Shown piece by piece: positions 44,072 to 54,899 of a stretch of 64,000 bases of DNA. The stretch's first letter is position 1, and each line of letters begins with the position of its first letter. The notes under the pieces were generated by a model. That model was not told the origin of the DNA and did not search any database. It saw only the letters and a program-made list of their open reading frames with translations. A program made the position numbers and the translations under genes. The stretch covers positions 5,168,501 through 5,232,500 of the forward strand of contig JAGUCH010000007.1 of assembly GCA_019096065.1 (NCBI GenBank). Direction: 5' to 3'. The DNA is from Paracyclopina nana. Its lineage: Eukaryota; Arthropoda; Copepoda; Cyclopoida; Cyclopettidae.

Positions 44072-44662
44072 TACGGTAAAAATTGATCAGCAGATTGTTT
44101 TGTTTTTCCCACTTCTCAGTTTTTGTTGACAAAACAAAAATGTTGAGTTCAGCGTTCTCCTAGGGTAAACAGCGCTACCAGATGCTACAGCAACAAATAA
44201 GTCATAGCTTTCTCCTTTCAATTATGTGATTTAATTTAAAACGTTTCTCTTACCCTTTTTTTGCAATTTGAAATACTTTTACTTAGTTTTGCATAGGATT
44301 TTACGTTTCCCACATTCTGCAGTACGATTATGCATTTTACCGATTCTCATAAAATCACCGACCTCGCAGGCTCGGCACTCACCATATTTATAGTTACTGG
44401 TATAAAAAATCCACTTTCATGTTATTTCCCACCCTCTGCGGTGGCGGCATCTACTGCGATGATATATAAACGTATGAACTCTTGGTTAGTTATTAACTCT
44501 TATTTAATTACAGCTCGAGATAGCCTTGGACACCTAACTTACAAATCCAGGATGTGGAGATCATCTCCATCGCTACCCTTGACATGGAAGTCAACAAAAG
44601 AGAGGCCCTCCATTTCCTGGAAGGCTCACATTACCAAAAAAAATTCCGCAGAGGAAACCAGG
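44072..44662. other. 5' region of the 7TM gene with an overlapping uORF
   Basis: No separate gene. A 29-codon upstream ORF runs 44584-44673 and its TGA falls 11 bases inside the 7TM coding frame that begins at 44663. The stretch CCTCGCAGGCTCGG near 44362 is shared with the loop of the hairpin at 52479-52653. Confidence 0.45.
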
Positions 44663-45659
44663 ATGTTGTCTGATTTGAACAAGTGGATCTTTGGCTCTCA
44701 ATTTGCCCTGCTAGAAACAGTGAGCAATGGATTGCTGGCAGCTCTTGTCATTTTTGAAAAATACGGAATGGATCCTCAGAAAAGGACAATCAGCAACATT
44801 TTGGTCAGTGGGATTTGCAAGTGCATAATCATCACTAACATTCTGGTTGCACCTCCTGGATTCTGTAGCGTTCTCGGCATTAACCTTGGTACTATTTGAA
44901 GTTTGATCGAAAAAAAAAGAAACTAATTTTTGAGTGCACATATAGCAATTCACTATGATACGTAGACGCGTTTTTTTCAGACCAGACTTTAGTCAAATAA
45001 AATAGCTAATGAAGAAATTTCATTTTACAGGTTATTTGCTATCTTATTTCACCTTTTTTGTTGGCATAAACTGTGTGTGCAATGTCGTGTACTTCATTTG
45101 TGAAATAGCAGTCTTGAAGGTTCTCTACATTTTTTATTGGTCCAAAATGGCCTTGCTGAATGATGAGTTTTTTGGCCACTTTTTGGGAGTGTGGACTTGC
45201 AGCGTTAATGTCTTGACAACTTTGACCAGAATTTACCTAGGCGAGTTTTCCACCAATCAAATCACTAGGGCTTTTCAGAGAAACGCCGAAGTTGAACACA
45301 ACGAGTTTCATAAAGTTGTGAAATTTTAGTGAGTATTTTCCTTAAAAGAAGGCTTGAAAAATACCAATCATTTCAATTATAGTTGCACTGGATTGCCAGT
45401 AGTCATCAATGTTTCTGTGGCTGTCATTGCCTGTATTATGATAGGCTACAAGAAAGTCACATCAAGGCAAGTTGAGGGCCAAAATGTCAACTATAACAGC
45501 AACCGATACAACGAAAACATCCTCGGCTTTGTTGGCATTGGCTTTTTGGCAATTTCATTTTCGCTCATTTTTGTCAATGCCATTTTTGACCTGCATCAGC
45601 TCAATAATGCGCATTATTCGGCCATTCTGAAATTCTGCTTCACCGTTTACTCCATTTGA
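44663..45659 (+). CDS. Orphan seven-transmembrane receptor-like protein
   Basis: Three exons (44663-44888, 45031-45328, 45383-45659) join in phase to 266 residues. Seven hydrophobic segments can be drawn: V-S-N-G-L-L-A-A-L-V-I-F; N-I-L-V-S-G-I-C-K-C-I-I-I; F-T-F-F-V-G-I-N-C-V-C-N-V-V to Y-I-F-Y-W; F-L-G-V-W-T-C-S-V-N-V-L; V-V-I-N-V-S-V-A-V-I-A-C; I-L-G-F-V-G-I-G-F-L-A-I; I-L-K-F-C-F-T-V-Y. The first loop, E-K-Y-G-M-D-P-Q-K-R-T-I-S-N, has the basic-Asn pattern of rhodopsin-class intracellular loop 1. There is no D-R-Y or N-P-x-x-Y and no long C-tail, so G-protein coupling is unproven. The exon 1 donor (GTACTA) is weak. Confidence 0.65.
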
Positions 45660-46289
45660 TATAGACAGGTGCAAATATCAGGTACTTCCAAAAACATTTT
45701 TTAGATTTTTTCTTCGGATTCGGTCTTTTGGCACCAAAATCCATCCTACAACAGCATCTAAATTCTCAGTTTCTCAGCATTTCGCTCCGATATTTTGACA
45801 AAATATCAGCCATAATATGCAGGTGAACCATGCCTTAAACTAACTGAAAAATAAAGGAAACAAAAAGTTTTCATGACATTTGACTAACTTATTATTCCAG
45901 TGAAAGGCGACTATGTAAAAAGACACCGCCAAGCCAGCTAATTATTCATATACAAAGTTGCAGTGATTCAATGATGGAAGGCCTCACAAAAATCAAAATA
46001 TTCAGTCTACAATCCAAGTTAATATCTTACTTACATTCAATTGGGTAAATTATCATTTTTCTCCCTGCAACTATTTTTAAGACAAGTCCCTTTTCTAATG
46101 GTGTCAATTGACTTAGTGCCTTTTGCTAAAAGTGCCTTTTCACCGTAGAAAACATGGAAAGGCTAGGAAAAATGTGGAATTTATGGTCAATATAGTGGCA
46201 ATTTTAGCACATGATATCGCGTGCAACTCCAATTTCGAAGGGTTTCCAATATTTGCACCGAACCTGGAGTTGAAGCAGCCATTATCAAA
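45660..46289. other. Intergenic region with a dispersed repeat
   Basis: Contains the repeat at 45770-45859. No gene is recognised before the dynein light chain start. Confidence 0.45.
45770..45859 (+). repeat. Dispersed repeat, copy 1
   Basis: TTTCTCAGCATTTCGCTCC ... GCCATAATATGCAGGTGAAC ... CCTTAAACT ... AATAAAG matches 58990-59078 over ~90 bases with scattered substitutions. No terminal structure was found. Confidence 0.6.
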
Positions 46290-46897
46290 ATGGCTGAGGA
46301 TTTGCTTGGTGGTGGCTTGGATATTGACGGATGGAGCTTCTTGAAAAATGAAGTTCAAGGCAAAATCAACGAGATGACCGACAGGAGTTTGATACTGAGG
46401 TCAACTTTTCCATTGGTGATGAAGTCGAAATTGAGAAAAGATCAGGAAGCGAAAGAAGCCTATGAATTGGTGGTTGCCATCATGGAGATGAAAAGCTACA
46501 TTGATGGACCATGGATAGGTAATAATCATAACCAAAACAATGAAATGGTAATTTCCATATTATGGTTGTTTATTCTAGCTGAAAAAATCAAGAGGGAATT
46601 TGACAATGCTTTTGGAGCTCCTTGGCACGTGATTGCAGGCGAAGCTTACAGCTTCGATGTCGACTACGATTTCAACTTTTTGTACTACTTTTTGTATGGT
46701 CCAGTCGCCATTTTGGCATGGAGGGTAAGTGGGCCACGAAAAGGGGGCTTTATATGTATTTTTCAACGGCTATTTTCCTGCAGTGTGGAAGCGTGTTGCC
46801 ATGTGAAATTAATCACATCGGTGAACGTAAGAGGAAACCCAAGGAAAAAGATCCTGCTATGATGCGAAAGAAAATCAACGTCTCCGAACGCATTTAG
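46290..46897 (+). CDS. DNAL4: Dynein light chain 4, axonemal
   Basis: Three exons (46290-46518, 46579-46724, 46784-46897), 162 residues. DNAL4 is an LC8-like light chain of axonemal outer-arm dyneins. The core shows F-P-L-V, A-Y-E-L-V-V-A-I-M-E, A-E-K-I-K-R-E-F-D-N-A-F-G-A-P-W-H-V-I-A-G-E-A and Y-G-P-V-A-I-L-A-W-R, in family order. It has an N-terminal extension of ~35 residues and a basic C-terminal extension (E-R-K-R-K-P-K-E-K-D-P-A) not found in the ~105-residue vertebrate protein. The start at 46290 is the nearest ATG; the frame is open further upstream. Motile cilia or flagellate sperm are implied. Confidence 0.85.
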
Positions 46898-46923
46898 AAA
46901 ATTAGAGGCTAAAAATAATAAAT

Positions 46924-48945
46924 TCAGCTATTATAGTTGACTTCAACCAGGAGCTTTCTCAGCAGATTTGAATAATTTCTCAAATCCTCCCAAAAATCCC
47001 TAAGCCTTTCTCCAGGTGAGGAAACCCTGCATGATTGAGTAGAGTTCAAGCTCTTCAACAACATTTTCAGGGTGAAATTCCTAAACATTTGCAAATTTGC
47101 AGTGTCAATGTTGTCCAACATGATGATGAGCAGGACGAGTCCAAGCACTTCTTTGGTGCAGAGAAAGTCATTAAGTTTCTTGCTCAGCTGTTTTTGCAGG
47201 CCCCACTCGTGCTTCTTGTAATAGGGATCAATGCCATGCAGAGTCTCCATTGTGAGCTGTGGCAGATTCGTGAGCTCATTTTTGTACTGTGCAAGCGCTC
47301 CTCCATTGCCAAAGTAAAACTCCACTTGTTCAAGGCTGGTCTGGAGTGACAGGTTTTTGAGGACCAGCACCAGGTAAAATAGGGGCATGTTGGTCTCCAG
47401 GATCCGGACAATGTCACTTTGGCTGAGTTTCAAGCCGGCTGCTTCGCACATGAACAAAATTCGTTTGCTCACAATGTGAGAGCCCATTTTGAAGTTGGCA
47501 CCTCTGAGATGCCTCTTGCCTTGCACAAACATCAAATAGGTCTGGGCAAATTCATCGGTGACAGGTATGTGCATTTTGGCTTGGTCGAACAAGGATGACT
47601 GGTGAGCGATCCAATCCAGTTCATCTTGTCGCATATCTCTTGCAGTATTCATGTTCTCGATGATGAAAACTCCGGATTTGTCGGCTTGACTTTTGGTGAC
47701 AGCCATTTTTTCGAGTAGACGCACAAGCCTTGGAACATCAAAATCAGCCATGGTGTCATCGATGTCTTTGAGGCTGTGATTCAAAGCCTCCTTCGATAAG
47801 TCTTCGATGGAAGCTATTCGAGCCGGCTCCAAAATTTGGCCTAATTCATGGTGGCACCAATGGCTCGTGTGGAATAGCAAGCAATGAGCTATTATCCCAT
47901 TATGAAATTGGGAGCAGGCCAATTCGTCTGACAATTCTTTTAGGAGTCTTCCAAAGTCTGCTTGGAGCTCAGTGCAATTTAAGGGCAGAATTTGGCCATT
48001 CAGGTTAAATTGCTCAAAGGAAATTGAATGCATGGCATCAACAGTGTCTGAAAATAAAATAAGTACAATAAAAATCGAGCGGAGTGAATTGCCCACGCTT
48101 CTAAGTGAAGCTCCTCATTTTTTGGAATTTCAAACTATTTGGCTGCAATGCCCCACTGTGCACACCACAAAAAAATGAGTTACAAAGAAAAATGCTCAAA
48201 AATGCTCAAATGATCTAAGTCGACACTTTCCGCCTCGGATGCCCAACTATATCAACTAGTAGAATTGTTTACCTATGAATTGCGGAGTTGGTAGCATCAG
48301 CCAAGAGAGCTGATCTGAGGCATTTTCAGCGCCGAGGTATCTTCCTAAGATGTAATTGTGAAACAGTCTCGTATTGGTCTTCAAAAGCAGAAATTGGTCA
48401 TTTGAAGTCAAACTTGCAAAGTAATTGCTCTTGTAAGCGAAACTGCCAAACATGTCAGAGATGTTTTTCAGCCAGCTAAAGACGGCCAAAGTTGCATCGA
48501 TTGTCCACGTGGAACTCCTGTGGCCATTGGCAATTGTAAACACATCGATTTTGTCAGCCCTGATTTCCAATTCAAGCGAGCATTCTGTAAATGTATTGAG
48601 GCAAGCTAAGGACATAGCAGTAATAGAACTCGGTGTTTTTTTCTTCTTATTGGGGTAAGTGTACTTTTTGCTCTCCTCCTCATCTGGTACCATATTTGGT
48701 GACATGCCAATGCTGATACACTTGTCATATCGACATTTCCTGCACTTCCTATGCTTGGCATGCTTCAGATCACATCTTCCTTTGTGCTTGCATATCAATT
48801 TGTCAGGATTTCTCGAGCCTTCTCTGAAGATGCGCCTGAAAAAGGCTTTACAGCCCAAGCAGCAAATTGCTCCATAGTGGGAAAAATAAATCTCTTTGGG
48901 CTTCGCTCGGTCGCCACAAACTTGACAGACCTTCTTCTCATCCAT
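46924..48945 (-). CDS. Nuclear receptor with altered DNA-binding domain
   Basis: Two exons (48945-48273 and 48047-46924), 598 residues. The DNA-binding domain starts at once: C-Q-V-C-G-D-R, then F-S-H-Y-G-A-I-C-C-L-G-C-K-A-F-F-R-R, then C-K-H-K-G-R-C-x9-C-R-K-C. The first finger has 18 residues between the Cys pairs instead of 13. The P-box C-L-G-C-K-A is unlike E-G-C-K-G/S but its C-K-A-F-F-R-R resembles HR96-type receptors. A basic hinge (P-N-K-K-K-K-T) follows, and the remaining ~450 residues are helical and would form a divergent ligand-binding domain. The ATG at 48945 was chosen; the frame is open further up without an ATG. Confidence 0.82.
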
Positions 48946-49289
48946 TACTTTTTTCACATTAACTTTGAACTCGAGCTTGGGTACATGAATTAAAGCACGT
49001 TTCCTAGTTCATCAAACAGGTTTAGCGTCAGAAAAACTAGATTAGCTAGATCTCGGTACATGTCAAGCTTCAAGAAACAACGGTCACCTTAAAAGCAAGC
49101 AAATTACATAAGTACAAAAATATATGCAAATAATAAGGTCAAATGAGTTTAAGATGAAAAACTTTTAAAATTGCTTCTTATTGGGTTTGATATATTTTAA
49201 ATCTCAACCACACGCACAACATAACTCGAAATCATCATGGGCAAAAGCTTGCTCATTCCCGAACTTAGGAAAAAAAGAATAATAAATAC
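48946..49289. other. Intergenic region
   Basis: Promoter side of the nuclear receptor and 3' side of ZC3H14. Nothing else seen. Confidence 0.4.
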
Positions 49290-51391
49290 TTATTTGGTCC
49301 ACTTCAGCTTTTCTTTAGGTGGAAAAATGGTGGGGACAATTTTTGGACTCTTCGGATGCAAATAGAGGCAACTCGAGCCTCGTTTGCATTTAGGCCAAAA
49401 TTTGCACACCTCTTGAGTCGTGACCACTGGTATGGGACTGGCTTCCGGTTCCGGAGCTGTGATTCTTTTGCGTGGCTTTTTCGCAAGTTCTTCAGCTGGC
49501 TTGGCTGTCACTGGATCAGGTTCAGGCGCTGATATCCTCTTCCTCACAACCTTTTTCTCAGGGGCTTCCTTTTTCTCTAGCATCTTAGTTTTGGCAGGAG
49601 CCAATTTCTTCTCAGGGGTCGATTTCTTTTCAGGTGCTACTACTACCTTTTTGACCTCCTCTATCTTTTTTTCGTGTTTCATGGGAGCTATCATTGCTGC
49701 AGGTTTGTTGTTCAAGCTGAGCTGACCAGTGCTGGTCGTTGACAAACCAGCAGCATTGGAGTCTTTTTGCTTGAAATAAGAGGAATTGATGCCATCAAGC
49801 GTAACTATGAACTTGGGATCCTTCCGTTCCTCAACGGATGACAAGCTGGTTTCATCGTCGTTCTCCTCTTCGGAAGACGAAGAAGCTTCATTCAGAGGAA
49901 TAATAATCTTGGATTCATTTTCAGCAGAGGAATTCCGGCTCCTCTTCTGCTGCTGGTTGATGATCATTGAATTTAAGGCTCGTTGACGTATTTTTTCTAG
50001 TTCTGCGTCATCTTCAGTAACAGCCGCTTTCTCCTCAACTGGCATCTTCTTTTTTAGGGTAACTTTGCGACTGTTCTGCCTTTTCTCCTCAAGCCTTAAT
50101 CTCAAATCAGAATCATGGTGATCAGAGTCCTCGGAGCTTCCTTTTTTGACGATGATGATCTTTTTAGCGGGGGGAGACTTTTTCCTCGAAATGGAACTCT
50201 TTGAATCTTCACTCGAGTACCCTGTAGTTGCTTGTTTCATTTTCAGCGTAGCTCTCATCCTCTGTCGATGGATTTCATCCAACTCATTCTCTTTCTGACG
50301 AGTTTCAGAGCGCTTCTTAGCTATAGATCGGTCAGCATCTTGAACAGCTTTGATCAGAAGCTTCTCATTGCCCTGAAAATTCAATAATTATAAACTCTTT
50401 TTTGAAAATCATATTGAGCAAGTTTTTACCTTGGTGGGCTGATTTTGATGTTTGCGTGGAGGAACTTGAATTTTGCTAGCCATCAAGGATCGCTTCAACA
50501 TTTGCTCAGGATCATACGGTTCTTCACGCGAAATCGCCACAGATCCAATGGCGGACTTGAGCTGGCCAAGAGGCGAATAAGGTCGACTTTTGTCTCGAGA
50601 TGATGAAGGCAATTGTCGATCTTGCTTAACGGACCTCTGGCGATGATCAATATCTCTTCTTCTGCTGGGTGAATATGATCGACTAGCTTCCCTCCTTCGG
50701 TTGGGGGAGTAACTTCGACTAACTTCCCTCTTTTTGGGCGAATAGGATCGATGCGAGTCATTTCGAGGGGAATGGCGTTTATCTAGAACGGGCGAATATG
50801 TACGCCTTTTTTGGGGAGAACGCGAACGATGGTAACGATTTTCTGGCGATTTTTCAATCCTTTTATCTGAGCGAGATTGAGTTGGCTCCTTTGACACAGA
50901 TCGACTACGACTTCGTTGTCTAATAGGAGATGAGCCACTTTCGGATTTCTTCTTCTTTTTCTTCTCCTTGGGCTCCTTTTTCTTTTTGGCTGTCTTCTCC
51001 TTTTTCTCTTTTGCGGCTGCCAAAAAAATGCCAAATTCAAATTTTACGATTTTCACGGAAAGCTACGGATTTTACCTGATTTGGGAGCTTTTGTGACTTG
51101 CTTGAGCTTGTTCAAGATATCCTGAAGCCACGCGGTAAACACTTCTGCATGATTGTTGAGAAAAAGCTGCAAATCTTCCTTCATTTGCTCCTGAGTTTTC
51201 TTATTAGCAACAAGAACCATGATATAGTCGGGTAACTCATCGTCGACATATGCGCCCAATTCTTTCTGGAATGTTTGTTCGCCAAATAACAACTGGTTTC
51301 ATGGATGTCAACAACAAATAAAAGCTCTTACCAATTTGGCGCTGATGGCAGCGCGTATTTTAGCTGAAACCTCTGCGCTTAACCCGTCCAT
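49290..51391 (-). CDS. ZC3H14: ZC3H14/Nab2 poly(A)-binding protein with a reduced finger array
   Basis: Four exons (51391-51332, 51292-51076, 51016-50430, 50372-49290), 648 residues. ZC3H14/Nab2 binds nuclear poly(A) tails and limits their length. The PWI-like N-domain is clear: A-K-I-R-A-A-I-S-A-K-L, K-E-L-G-A-Y-V-D-D-E-L-P-D-Y-I-M-V-L-V-A-N-K-K, E-D-L-x-L-F-L-N-N. An RS/Lys-rich segment and the conserved P-K-F-I-V-T-L-D-G-I follow. At the end is one CCCH finger, C-K-F-W-P-K-C-K-R-G-S-S-C-L-Y-L-H-P, and then the family terminal K-L-K-W. Animal orthologs normally have five fingers; four are absent here with both flanks preserved. Confidence 0.9.
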
Positions 51392-52085
51392 ATTTGGCAA
51401 AATGTCAATGCCAATTGCCAACAACGTTTCCCCGAGAAATTCTTGTTTGTTGTGACTTTTCTAGAGATGTGAGCAAAAGATCGAAAGGTAGCTCTATCCA
51501 GCAGTAGAATAAGCACTTTGATTTCAAAACATCAATTTTCAGAAAAAATACATTGGCTCAACTTAAAATAAATAAGATTTTTCAGAAAATGGAATATCTA
51601 TAAACCTAAAATTTGGCTTTTAATGACGTTTTTAGGCTATAAATTGTCCTGTTTAATTGTACAAAAATTTTGACACGGTTTTCCATCTATATTTTCGCGA
51701 GATAGTATCATTAATCACGAAACCTTACGCAAACCATCTAATTATTGAATAACTGCACATGGAAATTAAAAACGTGAAAATGTACAGTTGTCTGCATCAA
51801 ATTATAGTTTTACGCAAAAGTTTATCACTTCTGTCATAGGATCATTATTTAGAAGAGAGGGGCAAAAATACTTTTATATACTGTAATACGATTTCCTCCT
51901 GTTATAATTCAGTTTACCGATCCGACTCAGCTCTTTTATATCACAGTTCTTTCTAAGCAATTTGGGGGATATTAAATACTTAACGGCCCTGGAATCAAAT
52001 TTGAGGGATTTTAAGTAGTTTAAAGCCCCTCACAGACCATCAACCTACTCAACATTCCAAAGTATTTAGATAAAAAATAGAATCA

Positions 52086-52150
52086 TCCAAGATTTGAGCC
52101 TCAGCCAGTTGGCTCAGCATTCCAATACTCTTGCCACTGAGCTATGGTGA
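52086..52150 (-). repeat. tRNA-like (SINE-type) sequence
   Basis: On the minus strand CATAGCTCAGTGGCAAGAG and GGCTGAGGCTCAAATCT resemble A and B boxes. The stems do not pair, so a working tRNA is unlikely. Confidence 0.45.
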
Positions 52151-52228
52151 CACCATGAAAAACGCATGCTATGTATAGGACTTAAACATAATTTAAGTCA
52201 GATAAAGAAACCAAAAAAATTGAGGAAT

Positions 52229-52300
52229 GACTGGGGTTTGAACCCTAAACTGCGGAATCAAGAGCCAAGCCTTCTAACCACTATGCCATAGGTGCAAATT
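52229..52300 (-). repeat. tRNA-like (SINE-type) sequence
   Basis: On the minus strand TGGCATAGTGGTTAGAAGGC and GGGTTCAAACCCCAGT mimic the D and T arms, but the acceptor stem is not complementary. Confidence 0.45.
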
Positions 52301-52478
52301 CACATGAAATGCAATTTAAAAGTCTATTTTATTGCTCTCAAACCACTGGATGCTAGCTGATGAGAGCCAGTGATACATAGCATAAAAACCGAGCAGCATT
52401 TTCTAGGGCACGGGGCAGCCCGGTAACTTCATTAAAACACTCGAAAATCGTATTACAGTATATAAAATTGTATATTTT

Positions 52479-52653
52479 GAGCTGGGGCACGTAAAATTGG
52501 GTCATTAAATAGCTGACCTCGGATTTTAAAATGGAAAAACACTCGTACAATTACAGCCCTCGCAGGCTCGGGCTAGTAAAGCTGTACTCGAGTTTTCCCA
52601 TTTTAAAATCCTCGCTCAGCTATTTAATGACCCTACTTTACGTGCCCCAGCTC
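52479..52653. repeat. Long near-perfect hairpin (~75-bp arms)
   Basis: The left arm (GAGCTGGGGCACGTAAA ... GGGTCATTAAATAGCTGA ... ATTTTAAAATGG) is repeated inverted on the right (CCATTTTAAAAT ... TCAGCTATTTAATGACCC ... CGTGCCCCAGCTC). The loop, CCCTCGCAGGCTCGGG, is itself nearly palindromic. Confidence 0.8.
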
Positions 52654-53070
52654 GCAATAAATAACTATTTTAATTGATGGCGTACCATGTGGAAAAGAGC
52701 AAATAAAGAAGCCTCCTTTTGCAGTTTACAGAGGCTAGCCAAAAGTTCCATTAGCCCTGACAGCTCAATTTCAACCTCGAAATGGTGTATCAAAGGAGAG
52801 TAAGATCTGCCTTTTCTTTTATCTTCTGTGGTTGAGCTTTCCTTTTTTGCAAAAATGAGCCACGTACGATTTCAGAACAGACTATAAATAAGCTTCTTAG
52901 ATAGCCTAACGAAACCCTGAAAGCTATCAATCATATAGTGACGTGCATAATTTGATAATGTTTTCTTGAGTGGAAGCTTTTGCCTCTTAAAAACTTGGCC
53001 TTGACCCAATTTATAATTGAATTAATGCCCTAGCATCCTCTAGCTTGTACAATGAAACAATTTTTTTTAA

Positions 53071-54899
53071 AGGATGAACTCGATTGAAGTCGTACAACTT
53101 CCCAAGGTTATCCACACGTATTCCCCTCATGCCCACAACAGGGACTGTAATTTTGGGCTTTTTGTAAGGCCTAAATTGCCTTAGAGGAGCGTGCCTTTTT
53201 TATCAAGTGATTTTGGGCCATGAACCTCAGTATACTATAGATTATCCGTAGAGCCCTAGAAAATAAGCCAATTAGTAAAGTTTCCAACTCAGTCTGTACA
53301 AGCAAGATTCAATAAAGAACCATTTATATAGGGAGTTAACTATATATAGTAGAGTGCAGAAGGAGTGAACAAAATGACAACTATCTTGTATCGCAAGAGG
53401 AATTTTGCTTTGAAAAAAGATTATAGTCAAAATGAAATTGCAATAGTACTTTATTTATCTCATTTCATCATTCTACATTACATGTTAATAATGGTAGATG
53501 TGAAAATAGTGCTCAAACAGAGGTTGTTGGTGCAACTGGCACTGCAGTGGTTCTCACAACTTCATCACTTCCAGAGCTGAAAGATAAAGAGGTTGAGAAT
53601 ACATTAACTTCTGCTTTTAAAAGTAATTACTCGATTCCAGAGCTTTCACTAGAGCTTCCACTGGACTCATTGGAGTTGCTGCCTGAATCCTCATTTGATT
53701 GCTTGGGTCGAGATTGGTTAGGCCTCTTCTCACCTGATCCCCTTCGGAGCATGGGAGCACGAGTTGATCCTTGAGGAGGAACAGTTGGTGCAGCAGTGGT
53801 TTTGATCACTTCATTGCTATCAGAGCTGGAGCTAGGAGTGAGACTGTAAACCACAAATGCATTGCCTTATTTTGGTGGCTGAAATACCTATCATCGGAGC
53901 TTCCACTGGACTCATTGGAGTTGCTGCCTGAATCCTCGTTTGATTGCTTGGGCCAAAATTGGTTTGGCCTTTTCTCACCTGATCCCCTTCGGAGCATGGG
54001 AGCACCAGTTGATCCTTGAGGAGGAACAGTTGGTGCAGCAGTGGTTTTGATCACTTCATTGCTATCAGAGCTGGAGCTAGGAGTGAGACTGTAAACCACA
54101 AATGCATTGCCTTATTTTGGTGACTAAAACCTATCATCAGAGCTTCCACTGGAGCTTCCACTGGACTCATTGGAGTTGCTGCCTGAATCCTCATTTGATT
54201 GCTTGGGTCGAGATTGGTTAGGCCTCTTCTCACCTGATCCCCTTCGGAGCATGGGAGCACCATTAAAGGATGAACTCGATTGAAGTCGTACAACTTCCCA
54301 AGGTTATCCACACGTATTCCCCTCATGCCCACAACAGGGACTGTAATTTTGGGCTTTTTGTAAGGCCTAAATTGCCTTAGAGGAGCGTGCCTTTTTTATC
54401 AAGTGATTTTGGGCCATGAACCTCAGTATACTATAGATTATCCGTAGAGCCCTAGAAAATAAGCCAATTAGTAAAGTTTCCAACTCAGTCTGTACAAGCA
54501 AGATTCAATAAAGAACCATTTATATAGGGAGTTAACTATATATAGTAGAGTGCAGAAGGAGTGAACAAAATGACAACTATCTTGTATCGCAAGAGGAATT
54601 TTGCTTTGAAAAAAGATTATAGTCAAAATGAAATTGCAATAGTACTTTATTTATCTCATTTCATCATTCTACATTACATGTTAATAATGGTAGATGTGAA
54701 AATAGTGCTCAAACAGAGGTTGTTGGTGCAACTGGCACTGCAGTGGTTCTCACAACTTCATCACTTCCAGAGCTGAAAGATAAAGAGGTTGAGAATACAT
54801 TAACTTCTGCTTTTAAAAGTAATTACTCGATTCCAGAGCTTTCACTAGAGCTTCCACTGGACTCATTGGAGTTGCTGCCTGAATCCTCATTTGATTGCT
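53071..54899. repeat. Tandem segmental duplication of the 3' end of the Ser-rich gene
   Basis: 53071 to about 53703 is repeated, apparently without change, from 54266 to about 54899 (offset ~1196 bp). Each copy holds the gene's last exon, stop codon, polyadenylation signal and 3' flank. The right breakpoint of the lower copy (54265/54266) falls inside a repeat exon. Confidence 0.85.
53513..54265 (-). pseudogene. Orphan duplicated 3' exons of the Ser-rich gene
   Basis: Three repeat exons (a 5'-truncated one ending at 54131, then 54076-53888 and 53831-53631) and a terminal exon (53576-53513) sit downstream of the complete gene. They have no promoter, start codon or signal exon. The middle exon matches exon 4 of the parent gene rather than exon 6, so the array has been rearranged or converted since duplication. 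They could be reached only by transcription past the first polyadenylation site. Confidence 0.7.

Larger units (their letters stand above)
51872..52467. repeat. Perfect 23-bp inverted repeat pair
   Basis: The arm starting TTTTATATACTGTAATACGA (51872-51894) is exactly inverted at 52445-52467. The enclosed ~550 bp include both tRNA-like stretches. It may be the termini of a small non-autonomous element. Confidence 0.5.
51392..53070. other. Repeat-rich intergenic region
   Basis: No gene. It holds two tRNA-like sequences, a 23-bp inverted repeat and a long hairpin, listed separately. Confidence 0.5.

Noticed and set aside
45009-45030. ATG at 45009 as start of a separate short membrane protein
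   Set aside because: The ATG lies in the pyrimidine tract and acceptor of the 7TM gene intron; joining from 44888 keeps the frame and adds the missing first two segments.
52229-52300. Functional tRNA gene on the minus strand
   Set aside because: The T arm is good, but 5' GCACCTA has no complementary 3' partner.
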